A DNA stretch of 64,000 nucleotides, taken from Bradyrhizobium sp. LHD-71. Lineage in GTDB: Bacteria; Pseudomonadota; Alphaproteobacteria; Rhizobiales; Xanthobacteraceae. Each line of letters starts with the position of its first letter. Within the stretch, counting starts at the first letter, position 1. A program made the translations under genes and the position numbers. The notes beneath the pieces were generated by a model. It did no database searches and was not told the DNA's origin. It saw nothing but the letters and a program-made list of their open reading frames with translations. The stretch is taken from the NCBI RefSeq assembly GCF_031157255.1, contig NZ_JAVIFX010000017.1:1-64000 (forward strand), given 5' to 3'. Shown here piece by piece: positions 54,432 through 63,554 of the stretch.

Positions 54432-55931
54432 ATGTCCGACGCCGTCAAGATCGGCTTCGTCCCGTTTTCTGCCGCGCCGAAGGGTGTTCTTGTCCTGTTC
54501 ACGGACGAGTCCCTGACATTCGGGCCGGCGTCGGCCAAAATCCTGGGCGCGGCGGCGGAGACGGTCAAGCGCGCTGCGGCCACCAGCCGCTTCAAGGGCA
54601 AGAGCGGGAATTCATTGGATATCCTTGCCCCGGCCAACCTGAAGGTCGACCGGTTGATAGTCGCCGGGACGGGCAAGGCCGGTTCGTTGAAGGCCGAGGA
54701 TTACATCAGGATCGGCGGCGCGACGGTCGGGCGGCTGAAGGCCAACGTCGATTCGGTGATGATCGTCGCCGAGCTGCCGGACGGGGCCATGAAGCCGGAC
54801 GATGTCGCCGCGATTGCCTCGGGCGTACGGCTGCGCGCCTACACCTTCGATCGGTACAAGACCAAGAAAAAGGACGACGACGCGCGATTGAAGGCGGACG
54901 TGTCGATCGCGGTGGCCGATGTCGCCGCCGCAAGGCGGGCGTTCGCGCCGGCCGACAGCGTGACCGACGGCGTGCTGGTCGCGCGTGATCTCGTGAACGA
55001 GCCGCCAAACGTCCTTTATCCGGATGAGTTCGCCAAACGCGCGTCGCAACTGCGCAAGCTCGGCGTCAAGATCGAAATTTTCGACAAGAAGGCGATGACC
55101 AAGCTCGGCATGGGCGCACTGCTCGGCGTTGCCCAGGGCTCGGTGCGCGAGGGCCGCATGGTCGTGATGCGCTGGGAGGGTGGGAAGAAGGGTGACAAGC
55201 CGGTCGCGTTTGTCGGCAAGGGCGTCTGCTTCGACACTGGCGGTATCTCGATCAAGCCCGCAGGCAGCATGGAGGAAATGAAGGGCGACATGGCGGGTGC
55301 GGCATGTGTCGTTGGCCTGATGCATGCGCTTGCCGGGCGCAAAGCGCGCGTCAACGCGGTCGGCGCCATAGGCCTCGTCGAAAACATGCCCGACGGCAAT
55401 GCACAGCGTCCCGGTGACATCGTCACTACGATGTCCGGCCAGACCATCGAGATCATCAACACCGACGCAGAGGGACGGCTCGTACTTGCCGACGTGCTTT
55501 GGTACGTGACGAAGACGTTCAAGCCGAAGTTCATTGTCGATCTTGCAACACTGACAGGTGCGATCATGGTTGCCCTCGGCACGGAGCATGCAGGGCTGTT
55601 CTCGAACAACGACGAACTGTCGGAACGGTTGACGCTCGCGGGACGGGCGACGGGCGAACATGTCTGGCGCATGCCACTCGGTCCCGCCTACGACAAGCTG
55701 ATCGATTCGAAATTCGCGGACATGAAGAACACCGGTCCCCGGCATGGCGGTTCGATCACGGCAGCGCAACTGCTGCAGCGATTCGTCGACGGCACACCGT
55801 GGGCCCATCTCGATATCGCCGGAACCGGGATGGGCGCGCCGTCGAGCGACATCAACACGAGCTTTGGCACGGGCTATGGCGTACGGTTGCTAGACCGTCT
55901 GGTTGCGGACCATTACGAAGCGAAAAAATGA
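54432..55931 (+). CDS. pepA: Leucyl aminopeptidase
   Basis: This di-metal M17 aminopeptidase has 499 residues. The signature is [16 protein letters not shown], and metal ligands also lie in [30 protein letters not shown]. The N-terminal macro-like domain precedes it. ATG 54432 has GGAGG 7 bases upstream. Its stop overlaps the start of holC (ATGA). PepA is also a DNA-binding protein in E. coli; whether that holds here is unknown. Confidence 0.95.
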   Translation: MSDAVKIGFVPFSAAPKGVLVLFTDESLTFGPASAKILGAAAETVKRAAATSRFKGKSGNSLDILAPANLKVDRLIVAGTGKAGSLKAEDYIRIGGATVGRLKANVDSVMIVAELPDGAMKPDDVAAIASGVRLRAYTFDRYKTKKKDDDARLKADVSIAVADVAAARRAFAPADSVTDGVLVARDLVNEPPNVLYPDEFAKRASQLRKLGVKIEIFDKKAMTKLGMGALLGVAQGSVREGRMVVMRWEGGKKGDKPVAFVGKGVCFDTGGISIKPAGSMEEMKGDMAGAACVVGLMHALAGRKARVNAVGAIGLVENMPDGNAQRPGDIVTTMSGQTIEIINTDAEGRLVLADVLWYVTKTFKPKFIVDLATLTGAIMVALGTEHAGLFSNNDELSERLTLAGRATGEHVWRMPLGPAYDKLIDSKFADMKNTGPRHGGSITAAQLLQRFVDGTPWAHLDIAGTGMGAPSSDINTSFGTGYGVRLLDRLVADHYEAKK

Positions 55932-56380
55932 CCGAGGTGCTGTTTTATCAGCTGCAGAGTCAGTCGGTGGAGCGCGTGCTGCCGCCGCTTCTGGAGAAGT
56001 CGCTCGAACGGGGTTGGCGTGTGGTGGTGGAGACGGCTTCGGAAGACCGCGCAGATGCGCTCGATTCGCATCTGTGGACCTACCGCGACGATTCCTTTCT
56101 GCCGCATGGAACCTGGCGCGATCGCGATGCAGCAGAGCAGCCGATCGTTCTCGCGGTGAATGGCGGCAATCCGAACGGCGCGTCGGTGCGCTTCCTCGTT
56201 GACTGCTCCGAGCTGCCGGAGGACGCGGCAGCTTACGAGCGGCTGGTGCTGGTCTTCAACGGCGAGGACGACGACGCGACTGCTGCGGCCCGCGCCGCCT
56301 GGTCAGCAAGCAAGTCGAAGGGCTTCGACGTCACCTACTGGCAGGCGGACGAGCAGGGCCGCTGGCAGCGGAAGGCGTAA
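55928..56380 (+). CDS. holC: DNA polymerase III subunit chi
   Basis: This clamp-loader accessory subunit links polymerase III to single-strand binding protein, 150 residues. [61 protein letters not shown] is the canonical N-terminal half. [17 protein letters not shown] and [21 protein letters not shown] complete the family. It is coupled to pepA by a 4-base overlap, the usual pepA-holC arrangement. Confidence 0.92.
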   Translation: MTEVLFYQLQSQSVERVLPPLLEKSLERGWRVVVETASEDRADALDSHLWTYRDDSFLPHGTWRDRDAAEQPIVLAVNGGNPNGASVRFLVDCSELPEDAAAYERLVLVFNGEDDDATAAARAAWSASKSKGFDVTYWQADEQGRWQRKA

Positions 56381-56554
56381 ATCGCTGCGATGCAGGGGCT
56401 GGCGTCGACTTAACCGATTGTGGCATTAAGCATGTTTCCCAACCAAGCTGACGCGCGAGGCTCGGGTCATGGTGATGCCGCAAACCCTCTGTTCAGTATC
56501 AGCGCGAAAGCGTTTAGCTCAGATTCATTTGGTAGCGTTTCCCGGGTTCAGCGA

Positions 56555-57088
56555 ATGATTGGATTGGTGCAAGGCCCTCGCCTGAGGGTGGCAATCGCGC
56601 TGTTCGCAGTCCAACCGCTGCTGGCCGGCTGCGGCAGTGTGGATTTTTCATTGAAGGACCAGGAGTGGTTCAGGCGGCCGGCGATGTTCAGCCGAAGTCT
56701 GACGATCGAAACGCCACCGCTCAGCAACACGCGTGCGGTATCGGCGGCCGATTTGATCAGCGCCGAAGGCCATTGCGCTGGCATGGCGTCGCCCGCCGAT
56801 GCCAGTGCGCTCGCCGAGACGACGCAGTCGATCGACCCGACGCAGGCCGGCGCAGGTGTCGCCATCGGCCGGACCGAGTGTGAGGTTGCCCGCGCTGCCG
56901 GCGCGCCGGACAATGTCGCGATCTCGAACGAACGCGGCCAGCGCGTCACCGTGTTGACCTACGTGCGCGGCCCACGGCCGGGGATCTACCGCTTCGCCGA
57001 CGGACGCATGGTCTCTATGGAGCGTGCAGCCGAACCCGAACCGCCCGCACGCAACCCCAGGGGTTCGCGGGCGAAGCGCCAAGGCTGA
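56555..57088 (+). CDS. Lipoprotein with a BamE-like C-terminal region
   Basis: This protein of about 177 residues has a lipobox (QPLLAGCGSVDF). The second half AIGRTECEVARAAGAPDNVAISNERGQRVTVLTYVRGPRPGIYRFADGRMVSMERA has the layout of SmpA/BamE-type small domains: G-T-xEVxxxxGxPD, then strands, then YxFxxGRL. It ends in a Pro/Arg-rich tail. I chose ATG 56555 because it places the signal sequence at the N-terminus; the frame reaches back to 56420. The BamE relation is a weak inference. It is convergent with the ABC-F gene. Confidence 0.6.
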   Translation: MIGLVQGPRLRVAIALFAVQPLLAGCGSVDFSLKDQEWFRRPAMFSRSLTIETPPLSNTRAVSAADLISAEGHCAGMASPADASALAETTQSIDPTQAGAGVAIGRTECEVARAAGAPDNVAISNERGQRVTVLTYVRGPRPGIYRFADGRMVSMERAAEPEPPARNPRGSRAKRQG

Positions 57089-57109
57089 GCTCGAGTTCGG
57101 ATGAGTCGA

Positions 57110-58981
57110 TCAGCCTGAAGCAGCCTCGAGCGAGCTGCTCGCCATCAACCATTCGTCTTCGGCGCGCTGGAGTGCTTGAGCCGCAGCGCTGCGCGCCTTG
57201 CTGAGCTGGGCTGCCTTGGCAGGCTCGCGCGTGAAGATGTCGGGCAGCGCGAGGGCGGCATCGATCTTGGCGATGATCGCGGTGATGCGTTCGACCTCAG
57301 CCTCGGCATCGGCGATCTTCTGCCGTAGCGACGTCTGTCCGACGGTTGTCTTACTGCGCGGCGTCTCGGTCGATTGTGGCTTTTCACGGCGGTCGCGCGG
57401 CGAGGTCCGCAGACCTCGTGCCGACAGCACCTCGCGTCGATAATCATCGAGATCGCCGTCGTAGGGCGTGACGGCGCGATCGGCGACGACCCAGAGGCGA
57501 TCCGCGCAAGCGTCGATCAGGTAGCGGTCGTGGCTGACCATGATGACGGCACCGGGAAATTCGTTGATAGCCTCGGCAAGAGCTGCACGGCTGTCGATGT
57601 CGAGATGGTTGGTCGGCTCGTCGAGGATGATGAGCTGCGGGCCGAAGAAGGTCGCAAGACCAAGCAGCAGTCGCGCCTTCTCGCCGCCCGACAGGTTCTT
57701 CACCGGCGTGTCGGCAGCCGCAGCCGAAAAACCAATCGCGCCTGCGCGGGCGCGCACCTTGGCTTCCGGCGCGTCGGGCAGGAGCCTGCGGATATGCGAG
57801 TAGGGCGTACCGTCCTCGTTCAGTTCGTCCAGCTGGTGTTGAGCGAAGTAGCCCACGACGAGCTTGTCCGCGCGGGTCACGTGGCCTGAAAATGGCGCGA
57901 GACGCCCGGCGAGCAGCTTGACCAGGGTCGACTTGCCGTTGCCGTTCTGGCCGAGCAGGGCGATGCGGTCGTCGTTGTCGATCCGCAAGGTGACGCGGTT
58001 GAGTACCGGCTTTTCGGTTTCGTAACCGACGGTCACGTCGTTGACGGCGATGATCGGTGGCGACAGCAGTTTTGAAGGCTCCGGGAATACGATCTCGCGC
58101 ACATCCTGCGTCACCAGCGCCGCGATCGGTTCCATCCTTTCGAGCATCTTGACGCGCGACTGCGCCTGACGCGCCTTCGATGCCTTCGCCTTGAAGCGAT
58201 CCACGAAGGCTTGCAGACGGTTGCGCTCCGCCTCCTGCCGCTTGACCTGTTTGGCATCGAGCAGTTCGCGCGCAGCGCGCTGCTTCTCGAACGACGAATA
58301 TCCGCCGCGATAAAGCGTCAACTTGCTACGATCCAGATGCAGGATCTGATCGACTGAGTTCTCCAGGAGATCGCGATCGTGACTGACGACGATCATGGTG
58401 CGCGGATAGCGTGCCAGATGATCCTCCAGCCACAGCGTGCCTTCGAGATCGAGATAGTTGGTCGGTTCATCGAGCAGCAGCAGGTCGGGTTCGGCGAACA
58501 GGGTCGCGGCAAGCGCAACGCGCATGCGCCAGCCACCGGAGAATTCCGAGCACGCGCGCGCCTGATCCGCCGTTGAAAAGCCAAGGCCCGAGAGAATGGC
58601 CGCCGCACGCGCCGGTGCGGAATGAGCGTCGATGTCCGTCAGACGGGTTTGTATGTCGGCGATCCGGTGCGGATCCTGCGCGGTTTCTGCCTCGCGCAAC
58701 AGTGCGGCGCGCTCGAGGTCGGCGGCAAGCACCACATCAATCAGGCTTTCGGCGCCGTTCGGGGCTTCCTGCGCGAGGCTTCCGACGCGCCAGCGCGGTG
58801 GCAGCGCGATTTGTCCGCTCTCGGTCGGGATCTCGCCGCGGATGGCCTGGAACAGCGTGGATTTCCCCGCGCCGTTACGTCCGACCAATCCGATGCGCGC
58901 GCCCGGAACGATCTGCACGGTGGCATGATCGATCAGCAGCCGTCCGGCGATCCGGATCGAGATGTCGGTGATGGATAGCAT
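57110..58981 (-). CDS. ABC-F family ATP-binding protein
   Basis: This soluble duplicated ATPase has 623 residues. Domain 1 has Walker A GRNGAGKST, signature FSGGWRMR and Walker B LLLLDEPTNYLD. Domain 2 has GQNGNGKST, LSGGEKARLLLG and LIILDEPTNHLD. The linker is the basic helical region of ABC-F factors. A C-terminal coiled coil (IADAEAEVERITAIIAKIDAALALPDIF...) fits the YheS/Uup branch, factors that act on ribosomes or DNA and do not transport. No membrane partner is nearby, in line with that. It reads toward the lipoprotein gene. Confidence 0.9.
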   Translation of the reverse strand: MLSITDISIRIAGRLLIDHATVQIVPGARIGLVGRNGAGKSTLFQAIRGEIPTESGQIALPPRWRVGSLAQEAPNGAESLIDVVLAADLERAALLREAETAQDPHRIADIQTRLTDIDAHSAPARAAAILSGLGFSTADQARACSEFSGGWRMRVALAATLFAEPDLLLLDEPTNYLDLEGTLWLEDHLARYPRTMIVVSHDRDLLENSVDQILHLDRSKLTLYRGGYSSFEKQRAARELLDAKQVKRQEAERNRLQAFVDRFKAKASKARQAQSRVKMLERMEPIAALVTQDVREIVFPEPSKLLSPPIIAVNDVTVGYETEKPVLNRVTLRIDNDDRIALLGQNGNGKSTLVKLLAGRLAPFSGHVTRADKLVVGYFAQHQLDELNEDGTPYSHIRRLLPDAPEAKVRARAGAIGFSAAAADTPVKNLSGGEKARLLLGLATFFGPQLIILDEPTNHLDIDSRAALAEAINEFPGAVIMVSHDRYLIDACADRLWVVADRAVTPYDGDLDDYRREVLSARGLRTSPRDRREKPQSTETPRSKTTVGQTSLRQKIADAEAEVERITAIIAKIDAALALPDIFTREPAKAAQLSKARSAAAQALQRAEDEWLMASSSLEAASG

Positions 58982-59067
58982 TCGGCCTTTTCACCGCTCC
59001 GACGGCGCAAGGCAACCGCTTTCTGGAACTTGACCCGCCTGTCCCGGACGGCAAAGCGAAGTCGAAC

Positions 59068-59292
59068 TTAGTGGCTGTTCTCTTTCGAATTGTCGCGCGC
59101 TTCGCGCTGGCGCATCTCGTCGAGCAGCTTCTGCAGCCGATCGGATACAGGCGGCTCAGCGCCGAGCGCCTGCCTCAACCTTTCGCCAATGCCGTCCGCT
59201 ACGGCACGGCTGGTCGGTGCGTCGAGCTGGACATTGCTGATTGTGATCCGGCCGGCCATGACTGGTTCCATCGTCAACTCATTCACGTTCAT
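59068..59292 (-). CDS. Small protein of unknown function
   Basis: This 74-residue hydrophilic protein begins MNVNELTMEPVMAGRITISNVQLDAPTSRAVADGIGERLRQALG and ends in a charged helix (LQKLLDEMRQREARDNSKENSH). The regular codon use and the conserved look of the ITISNVQLDAPTS segment favour a real gene. It lies just upstream of the ABC-F gene on the same strand, 86 bases apart. ATG 59292 was used in preference to a TTG at 59301. It may be related to phage-tail-like or contractile-system baseplate small proteins of similar size, but I cannot support any function. Confidence 0.5.
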   Translation of the reverse strand: MNVNELTMEPVMAGRITISNVQLDAPTSRAVADGIGERLRQALGAEPPVSDRLQKLLDEMRQREARDNSKENSH

Positions 59293-59407
59293 GGCGATCA
59301 AGCGGCGAGCACCCTAATAGTTGCAGCGTCGGCCAAATGATGTGGGGAATTGCGTAAATTTTGAATGAATTGCGGCTTTAAGGAAACAGTCCGGTTCCCA
59401 ATTTGAA

Positions 59408-59432
59408 GCCCCGGCCGCGCGGCGGCCGGGGC
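59408..59432 (-). terminator. GC-rich terminator hairpin after the His-rich protein gene
   Basis: A perfect 11-bp stem GCCCCGGCCGC / GCGGCCGGGGC with a 3-base loop lies just past the stop of the gene at 59445-59711. On the minus strand it is followed by TTCAAATT, a weak T-rich tail. Confidence 0.6.
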
Positions 59433-59444
59433 AATTGGCGACGA

Positions 59445-59711
59445 TCAGTACGCGCAGACGTTCACGGTCCTCCAGCGCAGACCCTTCTTGGTCTGGACGA
59501 GGCGCTTCTCGAAACAGCCCGGCGACATCATCGGTGCGCCGATGTAGAGCGACGGCGCCATATAGACCGGATGATGGTGATGCCAGTGCGGATGCGGATG
59601 CGGATGCCAGCCCTTGCCCTTCAGCGGGAATGCAGACGCGGCGGTCGGAGCGAGCGCAGCGGCGCCGAGAGCAGCAACGGCAACGAGGCCAAGGGCGAAT
59701 TTACGGATCAT
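59445..59711 (-). CDS. Small exported His-rich protein, paralogue 1
   Basis: This 88-residue protein has a signal peptide MIRKFALGLVAVAALGAAALAPTAASA. The mature N-terminus is a histidine-proline run (WHPHPHPHWHHHHPVY), and the protein ends with GCFEKRLVQTKKGLRWRTVNVCAY, which holds two cysteines. The same C-terminal pattern (GC..RLV.T..G.R.R.VNVC) and nearly the same signal peptide occur in the neighbour at 59887-60129. The His run suggests metal binding, and the Cys pair a disulfide. Both are inferences. Confidence 0.75.
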   Translation of the reverse strand: MIRKFALGLVAVAALGAAALAPTAASAFPLKGKGWHPHPHPHWHHHHPVYMAPSLYIGAPMMSPGCFEKRLVQTKKGLRWRTVNVCAY

Positions 59712-59830
59712 GCTTTAACTCCAAGGATGCGGCGAAGAACGCCTCTGTGGTGTCCCATGCGAGTTCGTCGCGATGGCTATGTTTTCCGTTCAATGACTTT
59801 TTTCGATCTTCAATCGAGGCCGCATCGACG

Positions 59831-59862
59831 AAAAACCCCGGCCGCGAAACGCGACCGGGGTT
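59831..59862 (-). terminator. Rho-independent terminator after paralogue 2
   Basis: On the minus strand AACCCCGG-T-CGCG-TTT-CGCG-G-CCGGGG folds into a long stem with one mismatch, directly followed by TTTTT. It lies 25 bases after the stop of the gene at 59887-60129, so that gene is a separate transcript from its paralogue. Confidence 0.88.
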
Positions 59863-59886
59863 CAGAAGACTTACGGTTAACAATTG

Positions 59887-60129
59887 TTAACGGCAGACGT
59901 TGACCGGGCGATAGCGGAAGCCCCAGGGGGTTCTCACCAGCCGTTGCTGGATGCAGCCGTGATGGCGGGAGTGCGCTCGCGCGCCATGCCATCCGCGGTG
60001 CATCCCGAAGCCATGATGATGGCCTCGGAAGTGGGGGCCGTCGTGATAGGCCGATGCGCTGGTGGGCGCGAACGCAGCGATACCAAGCGAGCCGGCGGCG
60101 ACGAGACCGAGAGCGAATTTGCGAAGCAT
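59887..60129 (-). CDS. Small exported His-rich protein, paralogue 2
   Basis: This 80-residue protein has a signal peptide MLRKFALGLVAAGSLGIAAFAPTSASA, then YHDGPHFRGHHHGFGMHRGWHGARAHSRHHGC. It ends RLVRTPWGFRYRPVNVC. It is His-, Gly- and Arg-rich, with the two C-terminal cysteines at the same positions as in paralogue 1. ATG 60129 has GGAGAGGACA upstream, which decides the start over the open frame to 60219. Tandem duplication with divergence of the His-rich segment is evident. Function unknown. Confidence 0.75.
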   Translation of the reverse strand: MLRKFALGLVAAGSLGIAAFAPTSASAYHDGPHFRGHHHGFGMHRGWHGARAHSRHHGCIQQRLVRTPWGFRYRPVNVCR

Positions 60130-60453
60130 TGTCCTCTCCATCCACGGGCGCTTCGACAGCGTCCGGTGTTGTGAGCGGTCCGTTCGAGCGTCTGCTGTTC
60201 GTTCGCTACGGCCACCCAATGCGGGGAAGACTAGAAGGGCGGGCCTGAACGGTCAGGCAGCGCGCGTGTCAGACAGGGTTCATCTTCGTGAATTCGCAGA
60301 AAGCTATATGACGTCGTGGTGATGTCAGCGCTTGCGCCTGAAAGCGACACTGCCGCAATCGGCAGCAGGGGCGGGTGGCGGCTTGCCGCCGCAAGTCGGC
60401 GCCGTTATAAGCCCGGCACCTTGTAACCCCCGTATTTTCCTAAGGACCAGACC
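60130..60453. other. Divergent intergenic region before ndk
   Basis: About 320 bases between the small exported protein gene (minus) and ndk (plus). It should contain both promoters. ndk is preceded by CCTAAGGACCAGACC. No RNA gene or repeat was seen. Confidence 0.35.
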
Positions 60454-60876
60454 ATGGCGATTGAGCGCACCTTTTCGATCATCAAGCCGGATGCGACGGC
60501 CCGCAACCTGACCGGCGCCGTGAACTCCATCATCGAAAAGGCGGGGCTGCGTATCGTTGCCCAGAAGCGTATTCGCATGACGAAAGATCAGGCGGAAACC
60601 TTCTATGCCGTGCACAAGGCACGCCCGTTCTTTGGCGAACTTGTCGAGTTCATGACGTCCGGCCCAGTGGTCGTGCAGGTGCTCGAGGGCGAGAACGCAA
60701 TTGCGCGCTACCGCGACGTGATGGGAGCGACCGACCCGTCGAAAGCCGCGGACGGCACCATCCGCAAGCTCCATGCGAAGTCGATCGGCGAGAATTCCGT
60801 GCATGGCTCGGATGCACCGGAGACAGCCGCGATCGAGATCGCGCAGTTCTTTCCGGGCAACGAGATCGTCGGCTGA
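60454..60876 (+). CDS. ndk: Nucleoside diphosphate kinase
   Basis: This enzyme transfers phosphate from NTPs to NDPs through a phosphohistidine, 140 residues. The catalytic residue is His117 in NSVHGSDA. The N-terminus [23 protein letters not shown] and [41 protein letters not shown] are canonical. TAAGGA precedes the ATG. It is convergent with purN, 10 bases apart. Confidence 0.97.
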   Translation: MAIERTFSIIKPDATARNLTGAVNSIIEKAGLRIVAQKRIRMTKDQAETFYAVHKARPFFGELVEFMTSGPVVVQVLEGENAIARYRDVMGATDPSKAADGTIRKLHAKSIGENSVHGSDAPETAAIEIAQFFPGNEIVG

Positions 60877-60886
60877 TCGTCCTGGT

Positions 60887-61537
60887 TCAAGCGCCCGGCG
60901 CGATCATGATCGTGTCGGGCGCCACCGCGCCTTCCGTCACACATCGGTCGCCGTCGATACGGACACGCATGTCGGCGACCAGGCGCACGGCCGCCGGATA
61001 AATCCGGTGCTCAACCGCAAGGATGCGCGCCGACAGCGTTTCCGCCGTGTCGTCGTCCTTCACGGCCACCACACCCTGGATCACGATCGGTCCTGCGTCT
61101 GTGTCCGGCGTCACGAAGTGCACGGTCGCGCCGGAGACCTTCACGCCGGCTTTCAAAGCCTGGCCGTGCGGGTCGAGGCCGGGAAAAGATGGCAGCAGTG
61201 ATGGGTGGATGTTCAGCATCCGTCCGTGCCAACGCTGCACAAACTCGGGCGTGAACAACCGCATGAAACCGGCAAGGCACACGAGATCGATGCTGCGCTG
61301 ATCCAACACGATTTGCAGCGCTTTCTCAAAAGCGGCGCGGTCCTTGCCGAACGGCCGGCTCTCGACGATCTCCACGGGAATTCCCGCAGCGCGCGCCTTG
61401 GCGACGCCGGCGGCGTTGGCCTTGTTCGAGACCACGACGGAAATTTCAGCCGGGAAATCGTACGCCCGCGCGCCCTCGATCAACGCGGTCATGTTCGATC
61501 CGCGGCCGGAGATCAGGATAGCGACGCGGCGTCTCAT
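60887..61537 (-). CDS. purN: Phosphoribosylglycinamide formyltransferase
   Basis: This folate-dependent GAR transformylase of purine synthesis has 217 residues. It begins RRRVAILISGRGSNMTALIEGA. The active-site motif is MLNIHPSLLPSFPGLDPHGQAL, with GATVHFVTPDTDAGPIV including the catalytic Asp. ATG 61537 lies 4 bases past the purM stop, so the pair is coupled. purF is encoded elsewhere in the window (20 kb). Confidence 0.95.
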   Translation of the reverse strand: MRRRVAILISGRGSNMTALIEGARAYDFPAEISVVVSNKANAAGVAKARAAGIPVEIVESRPFGKDRAAFEKALQIVLDQRSIDLVCLAGFMRLFTPEFVQRWHGRMLNIHPSLLPSFPGLDPHGQALKAGVKVSGATVHFVTPDTDAGPIVIQGVVAVKDDDTAETLSARILAVEHRIYPAAVRLVADMRVRIDGDRCVTEGAVAPDTIMIAPGA

Positions 61538-61541
61538 CGCG

Positions 61542-62615
61542 TCAGGCTCGCAGGTCGAGGTGATTGTCGTAGACGACCCGCTGCTCGTCACTGGTCTCGA
61601 TGACGTAACCCAGATGGGAGACGATCTCGCCGCTGCTTGCGAGCACGTCCATCACACGCGCAAGTGTATCCGCCTTGACGATCGTCACCATGCCGATGCC
61701 GCAGTTGAACGTCCGCAGCATTTCCAGTTCGGCAATTCCGGCTTGGGCCGCGAGCCACTTGAACACCGGCAGCACGTGAACCTTGGCGAGATCTATCCGT
61801 ACGCCGAGTCCTTTCGGCAGCACGCGTGGGATGTTGTCGGTGAAACCGCCGCCGGTGATGTGAGCGAAACCCTTGACGCCGTCGGTCTCGCGGATCGCAC
61901 GCAGGCACGATTTGACGTAGAGCTTCGTCGGAGTCAGCAGTGCGCCGCCAAGCGTCATCACCGGTGCGAAAGGCGCCGGCGCCCCAAGGCTCGCGCCTGA
62001 TTGTTCAACCACCTTGCGGACCAGCGAAAAGCCATTCGAGTGGAGGCCGGACGATGCGAGCCCTATGACAGCATCACCCGGGGCAATGTCGCGTGAGGGC
62101 AGCAGTGTGCCGCGTTCGGCAGCACCGACCGCGAAGCCTGCCAGGTCGTAGTCGCCGTCCTCGTAGAGGCCTGGCATCTCGGCGGTCTCGCCGCCGATCA
62201 GGGCGCAGCCGGATTCGCGGCAGCCTTCGGCTATTCCGGCCACAATGGCCGCCGTAGCTTCGGGATCGAGCTTACCGCAGGCAAAATAGTCGAGGAAAAA
62301 CAGTGGTTCAGCGCCCTGGACCACGAGATCGTTGACCGACATCGCAACCAGATCGATGCCGATTCCCGAATGGATGCCGGTTTCGATCGCGATCTTCACC
62401 TTGGTTCCAACGCCGTCGGTGGCCGCGACCAGCACCGGGTCCTGGAAGCCCGCCGCTTTGAGGTCGAACAGGCCGCCAAAACCGCCGATTTCGGCATCCG
62501 CGCCCGGTCGCGCGGTGGCGCGCACCATCGGCTTTATGAGATCGACCAGCCGATTGCCGGCATCAATGTTGACGCCTGCATCTGCGTAGGTGAGGCTGTT
62601 CTTCCGATCGGTCAT
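61542..62615 (-). CDS. purM: Phosphoribosylformylglycinamidine cyclo-ligase
   Basis: This AIR synthetase of purine synthesis has 357 residues. Family blocks: [104 protein letters not shown] and [19 protein letters not shown] 62615 has AGGAAAC upstream; the longer frame needs TTG 62633. It is first in the purM-purN pair. Confidence 0.96.
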   Translation of the reverse strand: MTDRKNSLTYADAGVNIDAGNRLVDLIKPMVRATARPGADAEIGGFGGLFDLKAAGFQDPVLVAATDGVGTKVKIAIETGIHSGIGIDLVAMSVNDLVVQGAEPLFFLDYFACGKLDPEATAAIVAGIAEGCRESGCALIGGETAEMPGLYEDGDYDLAGFAVGAAERGTLLPSRDIAPGDAVIGLASSGLHSNGFSLVRKVVEQSGASLGAPAPFAPVMTLGGALLTPTKLYVKSCLRAIRETDGVKGFAHITGGGFTDNIPRVLPKGLGVRIDLAKVHVLPVFKWLAAQAGIAELEMLRTFNCGIGMVTIVKADTLARVMDVLASSGEIVSHLGYVIETSDEQRVVYDNHLDLRA

Positions 62616-62750
62616 GCGGTTTCCTGTTGCCAAACCGGTGGTTACGCAGGATTCCGGTCGCGCGCAATGGCTCGCACCGGTCTCTCAGCTGTACTATGTA
62701 ACAGGCAGCCCGGACGGACGCCCTGCAGGGAAGGACCGCCCTGTGCCGCG

Positions 62751-62908
62751 AGTGCGCTGGATTTGACGTTCGTACCAGTGCTTGCGGCGAGTCCTGCCTA
62801 CGAACGTCAAATCCAGGAAGCGCACCAGCTTCATAACGTCGCTCGTGTCCCTCTTGGTTCTAACGTTCGCAGACGAGGTTGCCGCAAGGGGATGCGAACG
62901 TTAGAACC
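62751..62908 (+). repeat. Double inverted-repeat element, best-preserved copy
   Basis: There are two palindromes in series. The first has arms GTGCGCTGGATTTGACGTTC (extending to GTA, 62752-62774) and its return at 62799-62825 with a 4-base bulge. The second has perfect 16-base arms GGTTCTAACGTTCGCA (62856-62871) and TGCGAACGTTAGAACC (62893-62908). A conserved linker (CCAGCTTCATAAC, then GTCCCTCTTGG) joins them. Other copies lie at 29653, 37079 and, truncated, 41078. It fills the gap between purM and the PgsA-like gene (62616-62927); I see no gene in the remaining bases. Confidence 0.88.
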
Positions 62909-62927
62909 GGGATACTAGGACCTGCGC

Positions 62928-63473
62928 GTGAACCTTCCCAATCTTATTACTCTTGGCCGGATTCTACTCGTCCCGGTCATCATCTGGGCGATCACGTCCG
63001 GCCAGATGGCGGTGGCGTTCGTGCTGTTCTTCATCGCCGGCGTCAGCGACGCCATCGACGGCTTCCTTGCCAAGCGCTTCAACATGCAAAGCGAGATCGG
63101 CGCGCTGCTCGATCCGCTGGCCGACAAGTGCCTGTTGGTCTCCATCTATGTTGCGCTTGGCATCACCGCGGACATTCCGCGCTGGCTCGTCATTCTGGTG
63201 GTCTCGCGCGATATCATCATCATCGGTGCCGTGATCGTCTCTTGGCTGGTCGATCGGCCGATCCCGATGAAGCCGCTCATGGTTTCGAAGCTCAATACCG
63301 TGGCGCAGGTGGTCTACGCAGGGCTGGTGCTGGCCGGGCTCGGTTTTGGTTTCGTGTTCAGGCCGTTCGATATTATCCTGATGGCGATCGTCGCCGTGCT
63401 GACACTGCTGTCGGTCGGCTTCTATCTCGTCGAGTGGATCCGCCACATGAACGCGCTGGAGTCCGGGCGCTAG
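62928..63473 (+). CDS. CDP-alcohol phosphatidyltransferase family protein (PgsA/cardiolipin-synthase-like)
   Basis: This inner-membrane phospholipid synthase has 181 residues and five or six helices. It begins NLPNLITLGRILLVPVIIW. The catalytic motif reads DAIDGFLAKRFNMQSEIGALLDPLADK, fitting D-x2-DG-x2-AR-x8-G-x3-D-x3-D except that the Arg is Lys. I believe this replacement is common in the alphaproteobacterial subgroup. The acceptor alcohol (glycerol-phosphate or phosphatidylglycerol) is not certain, so no symbol is given. The start is GTG 62928, immediately after the repeat element. Confidence 0.87.
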   Translation: MNLPNLITLGRILLVPVIIWAITSGQMAVAFVLFFIAGVSDAIDGFLAKRFNMQSEIGALLDPLADKCLLVSIYVALGITADIPRWLVILVVSRDIIIIGAVIVSWLVDRPIPMKPLMVSKLNTVAQVVYAGLVLAGLGFGFVFRPFDIILMAIVAVLTLLSVGFYLVEWIRHMNALESGR

Positions 63474-63554
63474 GCTTGTCGGCTGGGGCGGGCGCCGCGT
63501 CTGCGACGAGGGCCGCCGGACCATTCGAAATCGTCATTCGAGGAGTTGAGTGCA

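Noticed and set aside
54131-54676. A 181-residue minus-strand open frame across the lptF-pepA gap
   Set aside because: It overlaps the start of pepA in antisense and has no recognisable features; treated as a shadow frame.
62928-63473. Lys in place of Arg in the CDP-alcohol transferase motif as a sign of lost activity
   Set aside because: The other motif residues are intact and I believe the Lys form is common in this branch, so it is recorded in the gene entry only.
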